A stretch of DNA of 64,000 bases from 62-47 sp051954235 (GTDB taxonomy: Bacteria; Pseudomonadota; Alphaproteobacteria; Rhizobiales; Xanthobacteraceae): NCBI GenBank assembly GCA_051954235.1, contig JBQCHY010000057.1, forward strand, positions 1 to 64,000. Reading direction: 5' to 3'. The stretch's first letter is position 1; every line of letters begins with the position of its first letter. Positions 43,765-52,730 of the stretch are shown piece by piece. A program made the position numbers and the translations under genes. The notes beneath the pieces are model-generated. The model did no database searches. It saw only the letters and a program-made list of their open reading frames with translations, and had not been told where the DNA came from.

Positions 43765-44637
43765 CTATTTTTTTCCGGCTTCGGAAAGCCGGGCCGCCAT
43801 GGCTTTTCTGGTGGCTTCGGGGAGGCCGCTCGGATCGAGCAGCATGTCGAACACCTTGAGATTGTGCGTGTGCGCTAGTTGATGCAGATGGAAAGCGTTG
43901 CGCAAGGCGATGCTGCGGCCCTGCGCATCCTGCACACCGTTCGCGGCGAGCTTCGTGAGCTTCAGCGCGAAACGCGATTTCTTCGCGATCTTGCGTGCCA
44001 TCGCCAGCGTCTGATCCATCAGTTCGGCGCGCGGCACGACATGATTGACCATGCCGAGCCGCAATGCGTCCTCGGCTTTGATCTCGTCGGACGTGAAGAG
44101 CATTTCCTTCGCTTTTCGGATGCCGACCTCCCAGACGTGCGTGAAGTATTCGTGCCCGCAAACGCCAAAACTCACCGTTGGATCGGCAAACGCGGCGTCG
44201 TCGGCGGCGATGATGATATCGCACGGCCACGCCAGCATCAGACCGCCAGCGATACATTTGCCCTGGACTGCCGCGACGGTGGGCTTGGGAATATTCCGCC
44301 AGCGGTCTGAAAATCCGAGATAGATTTCCTCTTCGCGCGACATCTGGGCCTCGGCGCCCGCGCAGCCGAAGCCGCAGACCGGAGCGACGGTTTTCTGCTT
44401 GCGCAACGTCTCATGCCCGTCCGTCTCGGAAAGATCGTGGCCGGCGGAAAAGTGCTTGCCGTTTGCGGCGAGGATGATGACCCGGATATCGTCGTCGTGG
44501 GCAGCGTGGTCGAACGCATCGTTCAATTCGTAAAGCAGCACGGTGTCTTGTGCGTTGGCCATGTTCGGCTTGTTAAGCGTGATGCGTGCGATGCCGGGCT
44601 CAGGAACGTCATAGATCAGCGATTTGAATTCAGGCAT
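43765..44637 (-). CDS. enoyl-CoA hydratase/isomerase (crotonase family), second copy
   Basis: A 290-residue crotonase. Its oxyanion-hole regions are NGKHFSAGHDLS and VQGKCIAGGLMLAWPCDI. A Cys-containing insertion (CGFGCAGAEAQMS, about residues 90-105) and the tail beyond residue 250 make it longer than its neighbour. It resembles the enoyl-CoA hydratases found beside steroid- and terpenoid-like degradation genes. The ATG at 44637 has GGAGG upstream; a longer frame adds 40 uncharacteristic residues. It is the first of three genes in the unit and follows a TetR gene by 130 bp. Confidence 0.92.
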   Translation of the reverse strand: MPEFKSLIYDVPEPGIARITLNKPNMANAQDTVLLYELNDAFDHAAHDDDIRVIILAANGKHFSAGHDLSETDGHETLRKQKTVAPVCGFGCAGAEAQMSREEEIYLGFSDRWRNIPKPTVAAVQGKCIAGGLMLAWPCDIIIAADDAAFADPTVSFGVCGHEYFTHVWEVGIRKAKEMLFTSDEIKAEDALRLGMVNHVVPRAELMDQTLAMARKIAKKSRFALKLTKLAANGVQDAQGRSIALRNAFHLHQLAHTHNLKVFDMLLDPSGLPEATRKAMAARLSEAGKK

Positions 44638-44767
44638 GTTTCCTCCATGATTGTTTCCGCGAGTTGCCTCGATTTCGTATTTCGGGAGCTGCTTCGGCGT
44701 AAGGCTTTCGGTGAGAAGCGGCGTTGCACTTTGCGAGCCGCCTAGGGAATTGAACACGTTACTTGTA

Positions 44768-45472
44768 TCAGGCAGGCTTGTTCGACCGCGTCGATGGATC
44801 CGCCATCAGACCGTGCGTAATAAATTTTCGATAAGTTTCGATCGCGCCGGATCGCGCCGCGTCGATATCGTCGCTCCGCGCAACCTGTTGGGAGACGACA
44901 TAGTCGCGAGCGGAGATCAGGAGATAAGCGAGCGTGTCGAGTTCGTTCTCGTTGTATTGGGGAAGCTCGCCCTTGTCCCAACTTCGCTTCAGCGCGCGCC
45001 GATAGTGCACGAGGATATTATCGACGTGCTTGCGATAGGCCCCGGGTGCGGCAATCGGCGCTTCATGCAGCAATCGGAAAAACCATGGCTGCTGCCGCGT
45101 GTAATCGAGGAAGCCATCGAACCCGCGGATCTCCACGTCCACGATGTTCGAAGCGCCTTTGACGCGCGCGTTGAGGAATTTGAGAACTTCGGCGCCCTTG
45201 ATCGGCAGCAGTTGATCGAACAACTCGTCGCGGCTCTGGAAATAGGCGTAGAAGGTGCCGTGGCCCAGTTCGGCGCGTTCCATGATTCTGGAAATCGAGG
45301 CTTCGGCATAGCCGTATTCCCCGACAATCTCGGCAGCGGCATCGAAGATCGCCTGACGCGTCTGCTCCGATTTCTCGGCCCGGGAGAGCTTGCGTATGCG
45401 CTCGTTCGGGCCGCGGGGCAGCGATGTGCGATGTATCCGTCGTGTACGAAGCGCGGTCTTGGTTGTCGGCAT
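44768..45472 (-). CDS. TetR/AcrR regulator of the catabolic unit
   Basis: A 234-residue repressor. The helix-turn-helix lies about residues 45-85 (ASISRIMERAELGHGTFYAYF). The C-terminal ligand domain is typical of regulators that sense an acyl-CoA or related compound. The N-terminus carries a 30-residue Arg/Thr-rich extension. It is read in the same direction as the crotonase unit 130 bp downstream, so it is the most likely controller of these genes. Confidence 0.88.
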   Translation of the reverse strand: MPTTKTALRTRRIHRTSLPRGPNERIRKLSRAEKSEQTRQAIFDAAAEIVGEYGYAEASISRIMERAELGHGTFYAYFQSRDELFDQLLPIKGAEVLKFLNARVKGASNIVDVEIRGFDGFLDYTRQQPWFFRLLHEAPIAAPGAYRKHVDNILVHYRRALKRSWDKGELPQYNENELDTLAYLLISARDYVVSQQVARSDDIDAARSGAIETYRKFITHGLMADPSTRSNKPA

Positions 45473-45611
45473 GACGATTGTTCGTTGACCTTTATGTCGG
45501 CACGGCATCCATCGGGTAGATGGGAATCATCAGTTTAGTCCGCTTGCCGGAGAGGAACCAGCCATCGGCAAGCCGGCGGCTGGTCGGGTGCGGAATGCAG
45601 CCGCGCCGCTC

Positions 45612-46817
45612 CTATTTGAGGAGCGGGCAGGCCTTGTCGCTGAGCGGCCGCCAGGCGGTCTCGGGAGAAATCTCAGACAGAATCTGATAGTAGTCCCACG
45701 GCTCCTTGGCTGCGGAAGGCGGCTTGATTTGCGCAATGTAAGCCTTGCGCGGCAGGCGGCCATCCTCACGCAGCTTGACGTTGTCGGTATAGAAATCGCT
45801 GACAGGCAGTTCCCGCATTTTCTCCATGACCTTTGCGCGATCGCTGGTTCCGGCGGCCTTCACGGCTTTCAGGAAATGGAGCGTGGAGCTGTAGACGGCC
45901 GCATGTGCCTCGGCCGGCATCACCTTGTTGCGCGCGAAGAAGCGTTCGGACCATTCGCGCGTTCGCTTGTCGAGATTCCAATACCAGACCGTTGCGAACA
46001 AAATCCCCTCGGCTTGCTGATTGCCGAGGCCATGAGCCTCTGCAAGCAGGAAGGCCAAGGCGACGACTTGCTGTCCCGTCTTGGCAAGGCCGAACTCATG
46101 CGCCTGCTTGATCATGTTGGAGAGGTCCTGGCCTGCGGTGAGGAAGGCCACCGTGTCGGCGCCGGAAGATTGCGCGCGGACGAGATAGGAAGAGAAGTCC
46201 ATCGTGCCCGGCGGATGACGCACGCTTTCGACAATCTGGCCGCCGTTCTGGGCGACGACTTTTTTCACGTCGCTTTCGAGCGCATGGCCGAACGCCCAGT
46301 CCTGCACGATCAGAAACCACTTCTTCTTGCCTTGCCGTACCAGTTCGGTCGGCAACGCATGAGCCCACATGTAGCTGTCCTGGCTCCACTGCGCGGTGTT
46401 GGGCGAGCAGAACTTGCCGGTGAGATCGCCGCTGGAGGCGCCGGAGTAGATCATGATCTTGTCTTTGGTCTGCACCAGTTCGCGCACCGCCAGTCCGACG
46501 GCGGAGTTGCCGATGTCCATGATGGCTTCGACGCCCTCGACATCGAGCCACTTGCGCGCGATCGCGGAGCCGATGTCGGGCTTGTTCTGATGGTCCGCGT
46601 AGATGAGTTCGATTGGGCGACCGTTCACGGTCTTGCCGAAGTCCTCGATCGCCATCCGCGCACCGTCCACCGAACCGGCGCCGAGCGATGACGACAGAAT
46701 CCCCGTCATGTCGGTCAGGACGCCGATTTTGAGCGGCTTTGCCTCGTCGGCGGACGCCCCGCCGATCGCCAGCAATGCGACCGCCGCCGCGGCGAACGCC
46801 TTGATTCCACGCATCAT
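45612..46817 (-). CDS. ABC-type substrate-binding protein (branched-chain amino-acid/urea type)
   Basis: A 401-residue periplasmic binding protein. A signal peptide covers residues 1-24 (ending GGASADEAK). The Peripla_BP_6 pattern is clear: LKIGVLTDMTG, then VDGARMAIEDFGK, YADHQNKPDIG and MIYSGASSG. This family binds amino acids, but in catabolic clusters often aromatic or short organic acids. No matching permease or ATPase lies in the window. The start ATG at 46817 is followed by a second ATG; either gives the same signal. Confidence 0.92.
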   Translation of the reverse strand: MMRGIKAFAAAAVALLAIGGASADEAKPLKIGVLTDMTGILSSSLGAGSVDGARMAIEDFGKTVNGRPIELIYADHQNKPDIGSAIARKWLDVEGVEAIMDIGNSAVGLAVRELVQTKDKIMIYSGASSGDLTGKFCSPNTAQWSQDSYMWAHALPTELVRQGKKKWFLIVQDWAFGHALESDVKKVVAQNGGQIVESVRHPPGTMDFSSYLVRAQSSGADTVAFLTAGQDLSNMIKQAHEFGLAKTGQQVVALAFLLAEAHGLGNQQAEGILFATVWYWNLDKRTREWSERFFARNKVMPAEAHAAVYSSTLHFLKAVKAAGTSDRAKVMEKMRELPVSDFYTDNVKLREDGRLPRKAYIAQIKPPSAAKEPWDYYQILSEISPETAWRPLSDKACPLLK

Positions 46818-46871
46818 TCTGCCCTTTCCTGTCAAAATATGATCAAGATAATCTAGTAAAATCAGTGGTAA

Positions 46872-46886
46872 GTCAATAAAATTGAC
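46872..46886. promoter_or_regulatory. palindrome between divergent genes, candidate operator
   Basis: The sequence GTCAATAAAATTGAC is a perfect 6-bp inverted repeat with a 3-bp centre. It sits in an AT-rich stretch (46836-46920) that stands out from the surrounding high-GC text, between the substrate-binding protein and the plus-strand genes. It could bind the TetR protein encoded at 44768-45472; the link is inference. Confidence 0.35.
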
Positions 46887-46956
46887 TATCGAATCGAAAG
46901 TCGATAATTGTCCGATATGTCGCCGGGCTGCGGCGGAGAAGGTGAGGGAGCGAGCG

Positions 46957-47334
46957 GTGAGCGACGAACTGCGCGCGCGAGGTTTCGATCTGCCCGACGA
47001 GATCGTCGGGCGAACGGTGTTTGATCTGATCGCACGACAGGCGGAACGGCGCCCCGCAGCGCTTGCCCTCTGCGCGACGTCGATCTTCGGCGGCGAGCAT
47101 CAGTTCGGCTATGGCGATGATGCGTTTGCCGATCGCCTCGCCAACGGCGCTACCCAGGCGATCCGCTGGACCAAGACGACCGTGAACATCGCGCTGAAGC
47201 AGTTGGCGCATAGCATGATGGACACCGGCTTGGCCTATGAAGCGCTGACCAATATCAGTGACGACCACAAGCGGCTCGTGAGGGCTTTCCGCGAGCGTTC
47301 TGCTGCGAAGCCGCCAGCCAAGGCTGCATCGTAA
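46957..47334 (+). pseudogene. in-frame fusion remnant: CoA-ligase start joined to crotonase end
   Basis: A 125-codon frame. Residues 1-43 (GRTVFDLIARQAERRPAALAL) look like the first part of an AMP-dependent CoA ligase. Residues 52-112 (FADRLANGATQAIRWTKTTV, then GLAYEALTN and SDDHKRLVRAFRER) match the last helices of an enoyl-CoA hydratase. The active sites of both families are missing. The simplest reading is a deletion that joined two neighbouring genes. The GTG at 46957 has GGGAG 6 nt upstream. The product, if made, should be inactive. Its stop TAA is directly followed by the SDR ATG. Confidence 0.7.
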
Positions 47335-48099
47335 ATGTCGGCGCGTCTGGATGGAAAGATCGCCCTTGTCACCGGCGCGGCTGGCGGCATCGGGTTGGCG
47401 ATCGCTCGTCGGCTTGCGGCTGATGGCGCGCGCGTGACGATCGCCGATCGCGACGCTGCACGGCTTCAGACCGCGATCACGGAATTACCGAACGAGGCGG
47501 TTGCGCTTGTTGCGGATATTTCGTCCGAAGCCGGTGTCGACGCCATGATCGCCGATGCGGTTGAGCGCCTCGGCCAACTCGATATCCTCGTTAACAATGC
47601 CGGCGTTGCCGAGCCCATTGCCCGCACCGTGGATCAGCAACTCGCGGACTGGCAGCGGGTGATCGACGTCAATCTCCGCGGCACCTATCTGGCATGTCGG
47701 GCTTTTGGCCGGCACGCATTGCCGCGTCGCGCCGGTGGCGCCATCGTCAATATCGGCTCTGTTGCCGGCTTGGGCGGAATTCCGAGTTCGAACGGATACG
47801 GTGTTTCGAAAGCGGCGATTGTTCACCTGACGCGGAATCTCGCTTGCGAGTGGGCCACCAAGGGCATTCGGGTCAATTGTGTTGCGCCCGGCTATATCGA
47901 GGCGCCGATGGCGATCGAGATGTTCGCCAACGTCCATGTGGATCGAAGCCGCATCGAGCAGCGGCTGCCGATGCAGCGATTGGGGCAGCCCGACGAGATT
48001 GCCGCCGCCGTCTCGTTCCTGGTGTCGAAGGACGCATCCTACATCACTGGCGTTACCTTGCCGGTCGATGGCGGCTGGTGCGCTTATGGAGGTCCGTAG
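47335..48099 (+). CDS. short-chain dehydrogenase/reductase (SDR)
   Basis: A 254-residue NAD(P)-dependent oxidoreductase. The cofactor motif TGAAGGIG is at about 14-21, NNAG at about 86-89, and the catalytic Ser, Tyr and Lys lie in IGSVAG and GYGVSKAA. The C-terminal DGGW motif is typical of the classical type. It is likely a 3-hydroxyacyl-CoA dehydrogenase or alcohol dehydrogenase of the pathway; the substrate is unknown. Its ATG follows directly on the stop of the fusion remnant, and an acyl-CoA dehydrogenase gene begins 2 bp beyond its stop. Confidence 0.93.
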   Translation: MSARLDGKIALVTGAAGGIGLAIARRLAADGARVTIADRDAARLQTAITELPNEAVALVADISSEAGVDAMIADAVERLGQLDILVNNAGVAEPIARTVDQQLADWQRVIDVNLRGTYLACRAFGRHALPRRAGGAIVNIGSVAGLGGIPSSNGYGVSKAAIVHLTRNLACEWATKGIRVNCVAPGYIEAPMAIEMFANVHVDRSRIEQRLPMQRLGQPDEIAAAVSFLVSKDASYITGVTLPVDGGWCAYGGP

Positions 48100-48101
48100 C
48101 T

Positions 48102-49259
48102 GTGTCCGTGATGATCTCATCGCAGGCGACTGACGGCTGCATTGCCGAAGACATCGTGGCGGTTCGCGAATCTGTTCGTCGCTTCATCGACGCGGAAATC
48201 GCGCCGCATTATACGGACTGGGAGCGCGTCGGCTATATGCCCCGCGATCTCTGGCGCAAGATGGGAACGGCAGGTTTTCTCTGCGCTGCAATCCCGGAAC
48301 AATACGGAGGCGGCGGCGCCGATATGCGCGTGGCCTTCGCCATTGTCGAGGAGTTCACCCGCTCGCTGTTTGCGTTGCCGGGATTCTATACGCATTCCGA
48401 AGTGATCGTGCCCTACATCCTGCACTATGGCACCGAGGCGCAGAAACGGCGTTGGCTGCCTCGTTGCGCCAGCGGCGAGACCGTCACCTCGATCGCCATG
48501 ACCGAACCGGATGCCGGCAGCGACCTCAAGGGGACCCGCACGACCGCCCGGCGTGACGGTGATGAATATGTCATCGACGGCCAGAAGACGTTCATCACCA
48601 ACGGCTTTCACGCCGATGTGGTGATTGTCCTGGCAACGACTCAAAGCGCTGACGGAACAGCCGGAAAATCACTGTTTCTGGTTGAGGCGGAGCGCGCTGG
48701 ATTCAGTCGTGGGCGAATCCTCGACAAGGTCGGCCAGCGCGCGCAGGACACCACCGAACTGTTCTTCGAGGGTGTTCGGATTCCCGCCGACAATCTGCTG
48801 GGCGAATTGGGGAAGGGACTATCCTACCTCATGACGCAATTGCCGCGCGAGCGGCTGGCGGTGGGCGTCGCGGCGATCGCCGGCGCGGAAACGGTGCTGG
48901 AGCGAACCCTCGACTATACGCGGCAGCGAAAGGCGTTCGGCCAACCGATCGGCGAATTTCAGCACCTGCGATTCAAGCTCGCCGAGTTGAAGACCTCGGT
49001 GATCGTCGCGCGGGCGTTTCTTGAGCAGTGCATTCGCAAGTTCGAAGCCGGCCATCTGCCGGCCGACGAGGCGGCAATGTGCAAGTACTGGCTCACCGAC
49101 GTTGAAGCGAATGTCGTCGACCAGTGCGTTCAGATGCACGGCGGCAGCGGCTACATGCGGGAATATCCCGTCGCCCGCGCTTACGCCGATGTTCGCGGCC
49201 AGCGCATCTATGCCGGAACCAATGAAATCATGAAGGAGATTATCGCTCGCGCGATGTAG
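48102..49259 (+). CDS. acyl-CoA dehydrogenase, second copy
   Basis: A 385-residue FAD enzyme. The motifs VTSIAMTEPDAGSDLKG and FITNGFHAD are clear, and the C-terminal VQMHGGSGYMREYPV contains the family signature. The GTG at 48102 is preferred to the ATG at 48111 because GGAGG (48088-48092) lies 9 nt before it. It begins 2 bp after the SDR stop, so the two genes are probably translated together. It is distinct from the dehydrogenase at 38130 and probably has another chain-length or branch preference. Confidence 0.92.
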   Translation: MSVMISSQATDGCIAEDIVAVRESVRRFIDAEIAPHYTDWERVGYMPRDLWRKMGTAGFLCAAIPEQYGGGGADMRVAFAIVEEFTRSLFALPGFYTHSEVIVPYILHYGTEAQKRRWLPRCASGETVTSIAMTEPDAGSDLKGTRTTARRDGDEYVIDGQKTFITNGFHADVVIVLATTQSADGTAGKSLFLVEAERAGFSRGRILDKVGQRAQDTTELFFEGVRIPADNLLGELGKGLSYLMTQLPRERLAVGVAAIAGAETVLERTLDYTRQRKAFGQPIGEFQHLRFKLAELKTSVIVARAFLEQCIRKFEAGHLPADEAAMCKYWLTDVEANVVDQCVQMHGGSGYMREYPVARAYADVRGQRIYAGTNEIMKEIIARAM

Positions 49260-49298
49260 CGGCGCGAGCGATCAATCAAGCATCAAGGGAGTGGGGCT

Positions 49299-50495
49299 AT
49301 GACATTACGCGCGCGAGTCTGCGGGAGTTTACTGGCTTTGAGCATCGTTGCGGGCCCGGTGCTGGCGCAAACGCCGGGCGTCACGGGGACGGAGATACTG
49401 CTCGGCAATACGGCGCCCTATAGCGGGCCAGCTTCGGCCTATGCAACCATCGCCAAAACCGGCCTGGCTTATTTCGACATGGTCAATGAGAAGGGTGGCG
49501 TTCACGGCCGCAAGGTCAAGATCCTTAGCCTCGATGACGGCTTCACGCCCGCCAAGGCGATCGAACAAACCCGCAAGCTGGTGGAATCCGACGAGGTTCT
49601 CGCAATCTTCATGCCCATCGGCACGCCGACCTCCTCGGCGACGCAGGCCTACCTCAACGGCAAGAAGGTGCCGCAGGTGTTCGTCTCGTCGGGAGCGAGC
49701 CGATGGAATCAGCCGGACAAGTTTCCTTGGACAATCGCTTGGAACGCCGACTATGTCAGCGAAGGGCGAGCGTACGGACGCTACATTTTGGCCAATGTGG
49801 AAGCGCCAAAGATCGGCGTGCTTTACCAGAGCGACGACTACGGCAAGGATATGCTTCGCGGCCTCAAGGAGGGGCTTGGCGACAAGGCCAATCTGATCGT
49901 TTCGGCGATTTCATATGAATTGACCGAAGCAACGATCGAATCACAAATCTCGACGCTGAAGGCTTCGGGCGCCAACGTCTTCCTCTCGGCAACGACACCG
50001 AAGTTCGCCGCACAGTCAATACGGGCGGTGCGGGCACGCAATTGGGAGCCGCTGTTCATTCTGCCCAGCGTCAGTAACTCGGTCGATCCGGTGTTGTCGG
50101 GCGGCGGCCTGGAAAACTCCGTCGGCATTCTTTCGTCGTCCTACGTCAAGCAGCCCACCGATCCGCAATGGCAGGACGATCCCGAGTTCAAAGCGTGGAC
50201 TGCCTTTATGGACAAATACTATCCGCAGGGATCGAAGGTCGATTGGCTCAATGCCTATGCTTATGGCATGGCTTACGCGATGCATCAGGCGTTGGAGCTG
50301 GCAGGCCCCGACCTGACCCGGGCGTCTTTGAAGAAAGCACTTGAATCCATTCAAGATATGCGGGTGCCGATGTTGCTGCCGGGCATCAAGATCAGCGTTA
50401 CCGAAAAAGATCATGGTCCGATCAAGGCGCTCCAGATGTTACGCTTCAATGGCAAGACCTGGGATACTGTTGGAGATCTGGTGGCGACAAAGTGA
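49299..50495 (+). CDS. ABC-type substrate-binding protein, second copy
   Basis: A 398-residue periplasmic binding protein. A signal peptide ends at about residue 25 (GPVLAQ). The Peripla_BP_6 pattern is seen in ILLGNTAPYSGPAS, YFDMVNEKGGVHGRK and LYQSDDYGKDMLRGL. It is distantly related to the protein at 45612 and is close in type to binding proteins for aromatic or cyclic acids. No permease or ATPase is nearby. It follows the acyl-CoA dehydrogenase by 39 bp and probably belongs to the same transcript. Confidence 0.92.
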   Translation: MTLRARVCGSLLALSIVAGPVLAQTPGVTGTEILLGNTAPYSGPASAYATIAKTGLAYFDMVNEKGGVHGRKVKILSLDDGFTPAKAIEQTRKLVESDEVLAIFMPIGTPTSSATQAYLNGKKVPQVFVSSGASRWNQPDKFPWTIAWNADYVSEGRAYGRYILANVEAPKIGVLYQSDDYGKDMLRGLKEGLGDKANLIVSAISYELTEATIESQISTLKASGANVFLSATTPKFAAQSIRAVRARNWEPLFILPSVSNSVDPVLSGGGLENSVGILSSSYVKQPTDPQWQDDPEFKAWTAFMDKYYPQGSKVDWLNAYAYGMAYAMHQALELAGPDLTRASLKKALESIQDMRVPMLLPGIKISVTEKDHGPIKALQMLRFNGKTWDTVGDLVATK

Positions 50496-50678
50496 TGTTC
50501 GTGCCCCGCATCTCCTGTTCTGAAGGAATCTGTTCGGTCGAAGCCAGTCAATGCGCTCCGGTCCAGGGGCCAGCTGTCCGAAGGAACTCCAAGCCGTCGT
50601 CCTCGTTAGAACGACGCGCCAATCCGTCAACCTGAACGGGGAACTCACGCTCACTCTCTATACCCATTGGAGTCGACA

Positions 50679-50906
50679 ATGTTCAGAGGAGTTATCATTA
50701 TCGCGGTGTTTCTGATTGGCTGTTCGATCGCAAGGGCAGAAGAACACGGCTCTTCGCAAGAGCAGCAAACATGTTCGCGGGACGTCGCTCGCCATTGTCG
50801 GAAAGTGGTGAGCGAAGGGGACGATGTTGTTCGGCAATGCCTCGTGCAACACCGAGACAAGCTGAGCGCCGCCTGTCGAAAAGTACTTGAAGATCACGGG
50901 CAATAA
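50679..50906 (+). CDS. small exported cysteine-rich protein
   Basis: A 75-residue protein with a signal peptide (VIIIAVFLIGCSIARAEE). The mature part has four cysteines (QTCSRDVARHC, then RQCLVQHRDKLSAAC), an arrangement like the Cys-rich GLG1-type repeat that occurs in small proteins of this group. Two disulfides are likely. GGAG lies 7 nt before the ATG at 50679. The function is unknown. Confidence 0.75.
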   Translation: MFRGVIIIAVFLIGCSIARAEEHGSSQEQQTCSRDVARHCRKVVSEGDDVVRQCLVQHRDKLSAACRKVLEDHGQ

Positions 50907-51178
50907 TTTCGCGCGATTCTTGTTCCGACAAAGGAGATCGCGCCTTGCATGGGCTGTGACATCCTTCGATCATTGGCTTTCGTTGACTGTCAACTCTCCA
51001 CGAAGCTGGATTGGTTGTCGGCGAGGTTCGCGCGATGTGAGATCGAGTTCGGTGTGGCTGAGACGAGTTTATTATCGGCGGATCTCCCGCGTTGATTGTG
51101 ACTGCTGCGAACGCCCAATAGTGGATCTATAGTAAGCTTAATATGACATCGCCGAGCGCTTTCGGTGCTTTGCAAGTT

Positions 51179-52720
51179 TCATGGTTCGCTCGAGCGTTCG
51201 TAGATCCTTGTGCCGGTGTTTGCGTCAACGCCTGCCAGGCTCACGGGGTAGCCCCACAGCCTGCGGATATGTCGTAGAGTCGCGGCGCAATTCTCATTCT
51301 CCAGCAGGATGCCATCGGAGACTTTGTGCTCAAGCCGAAGCTGGCGGTCGCCGAGCAGGTCGACGTCGACGATCTGAATATCTGAGCGGTTTGCGCCGAT
51401 GTCGTAGCTGTGGGCGAGCGCGGAGCGGATTTGCTGGTAGCCGCGCTCGTTGTGAATCGAGGCAACCTCGTAGTGCGGTTCGCTGGCCATATCGGAAAGC
51501 AGAAAGAGCCGCCACTTGCGGATCAACGTCGGGCTTAGATACTGTCGGATGAACGATTCGTCGCGGTGATTTGCCCAGGCGTCGAGCAGCGTGGCGCGCC
51601 AGTCGCCTTTGCCGGCGATGTCCGGAAACCAGTCGCGATCTTCCTCCGTCGGTTGGGTCGCGATGCGCTGGATGTCCTGCATCATGTCGAGCCCGAGTGC
51701 ATAGGGATTGATGCCGCCATAGCGCGGATCGTCGAAGGTGGGCTGAAAGATCACGTTGGAATGGTTGCGCAGGACTTCCAGCATCGCCCCTTCGCTGATG
51801 AGGCCACGGTCGAACAGCGCGTTCATCAGCGTGTAATGACAGAACGTGGCGCAACCCTCGTTCATTACCTGCGTCTGTCGTTGCGGATAGAAGTACTGGG
51901 CAATGATACGTACGATCCGCAGGATTTCGCGCTGCCACGGTTCAAGGATCAAGCTATTCTTCTCAAGGAAATAGAGGAGATTTTCTTCTGGAAGATTCAG
52001 GGATTTGCGGCGCTCGGCCGTTTTGCTTTCATTTTCGCCAGTGGGGTCCTCGCTTTTCGATGACGGCAAGGTGCGCCAAAGATCGTTATAGGAGCGCTCT
52101 TCGTATTCGAGACGTTCGCGCAAGCTCTCCCGTTGCTTCTCAAGTGAGAGTTTCGGTGGCCGCCGATAGCGGAACACGCCTTGTTCCATCAACGCGTGCG
52201 CCGTATCGAGGACGTCCTCTACGGCGCTCAACCCATGCCGTTCCTCGCAGCGGGCGATGTAACTCTTCGCGAAATCGAGATAGCTGAGAATCGCGCCGGC
52301 ATCTGTCCACTCCTTGAACAGATAGTTGTTCTTGAAGAAGTGATTGTGGCCGAGTGCCGCATGGGCGATCACCAGCGCCTGCAGCGCCATGGTGTTCTCT
52401 TCCATCAGATAGACGATGCAGGGATTGGAATTGATGACGATCTCATATGCCAGCCCACGACCGCCCTTGCGATAGAGCAGTTCCTGGTAGAGGAAGTGCT
52501 TGCCGAATGACCAGTGCCGGTACATCAGCGGCATGCCGATGGAGGAATAGGCGTCCAGCATTTGTTCGGACGAAATGATCTCCATCTGCACCGGGTAGAT
52601 ATCGAGACTCAACTCCTCGGCGGCGACGCGCTCGATCGCGTCGAAGGTGCGCGACAGAGTGCCGAAATCCCAGTCGGAGCCGGAGAACAGCAAATCGGAT
52701 TGGCGTGAGGTAATATTCAT
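51179..52720 (-). CDS. spoVR: SpoVR family protein
   Basis: A 513-residue cytoplasmic protein of the SpoVR/YcgB family. The N-terminal RHWSFGKHF and the central GHNHFFKNNYLF and EGCATFCHYTLMNAL segments are signatures. In Bacillus it affects spore cortex; in Gram-negatives it is part of a stress-induced set and its biochemical role is unclear. It is the third gene of a prkA-yeaH-spoVR unit with a 10-bp gap to yeaH. No terminator hairpin is seen downstream. Confidence 0.93.
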   Translation of the reverse strand: MNITSRQSDLLFSGSDWDFGTLSRTFDAIERVAAEELSLDIYPVQMEIISSEQMLDAYSSIGMPLMYRHWSFGKHFLYQELLYRKGGRGLAYEIVINSNPCIVYLMEENTMALQALVIAHAALGHNHFFKNNYLFKEWTDAGAILSYLDFAKSYIARCEERHGLSAVEDVLDTAHALMEQGVFRYRRPPKLSLEKQRESLRERLEYEERSYNDLWRTLPSSKSEDPTGENESKTAERRKSLNLPEENLLYFLEKNSLILEPWQREILRIVRIIAQYFYPQRQTQVMNEGCATFCHYTLMNALFDRGLISEGAMLEVLRNHSNVIFQPTFDDPRYGGINPYALGLDMMQDIQRIATQPTEEDRDWFPDIAGKGDWRATLLDAWANHRDESFIRQYLSPTLIRKWRLFLLSDMASEPHYEVASIHNERGYQQIRSALAHSYDIGANRSDIQIVDVDLLGDRQLRLEHKVSDGILLENENCAATLRHIRRLWGYPVSLAGVDANTGTRIYERSSEP

Positions 52721-52730
52721 CGGCCGATCC

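Noticed and set aside
46882..46956. Longer start (TTG) for the fusion remnant
   Set aside because: The added 25 residues match neither ligase nor crotonase, and the GTG at 46957 has the better ribosome-binding site.
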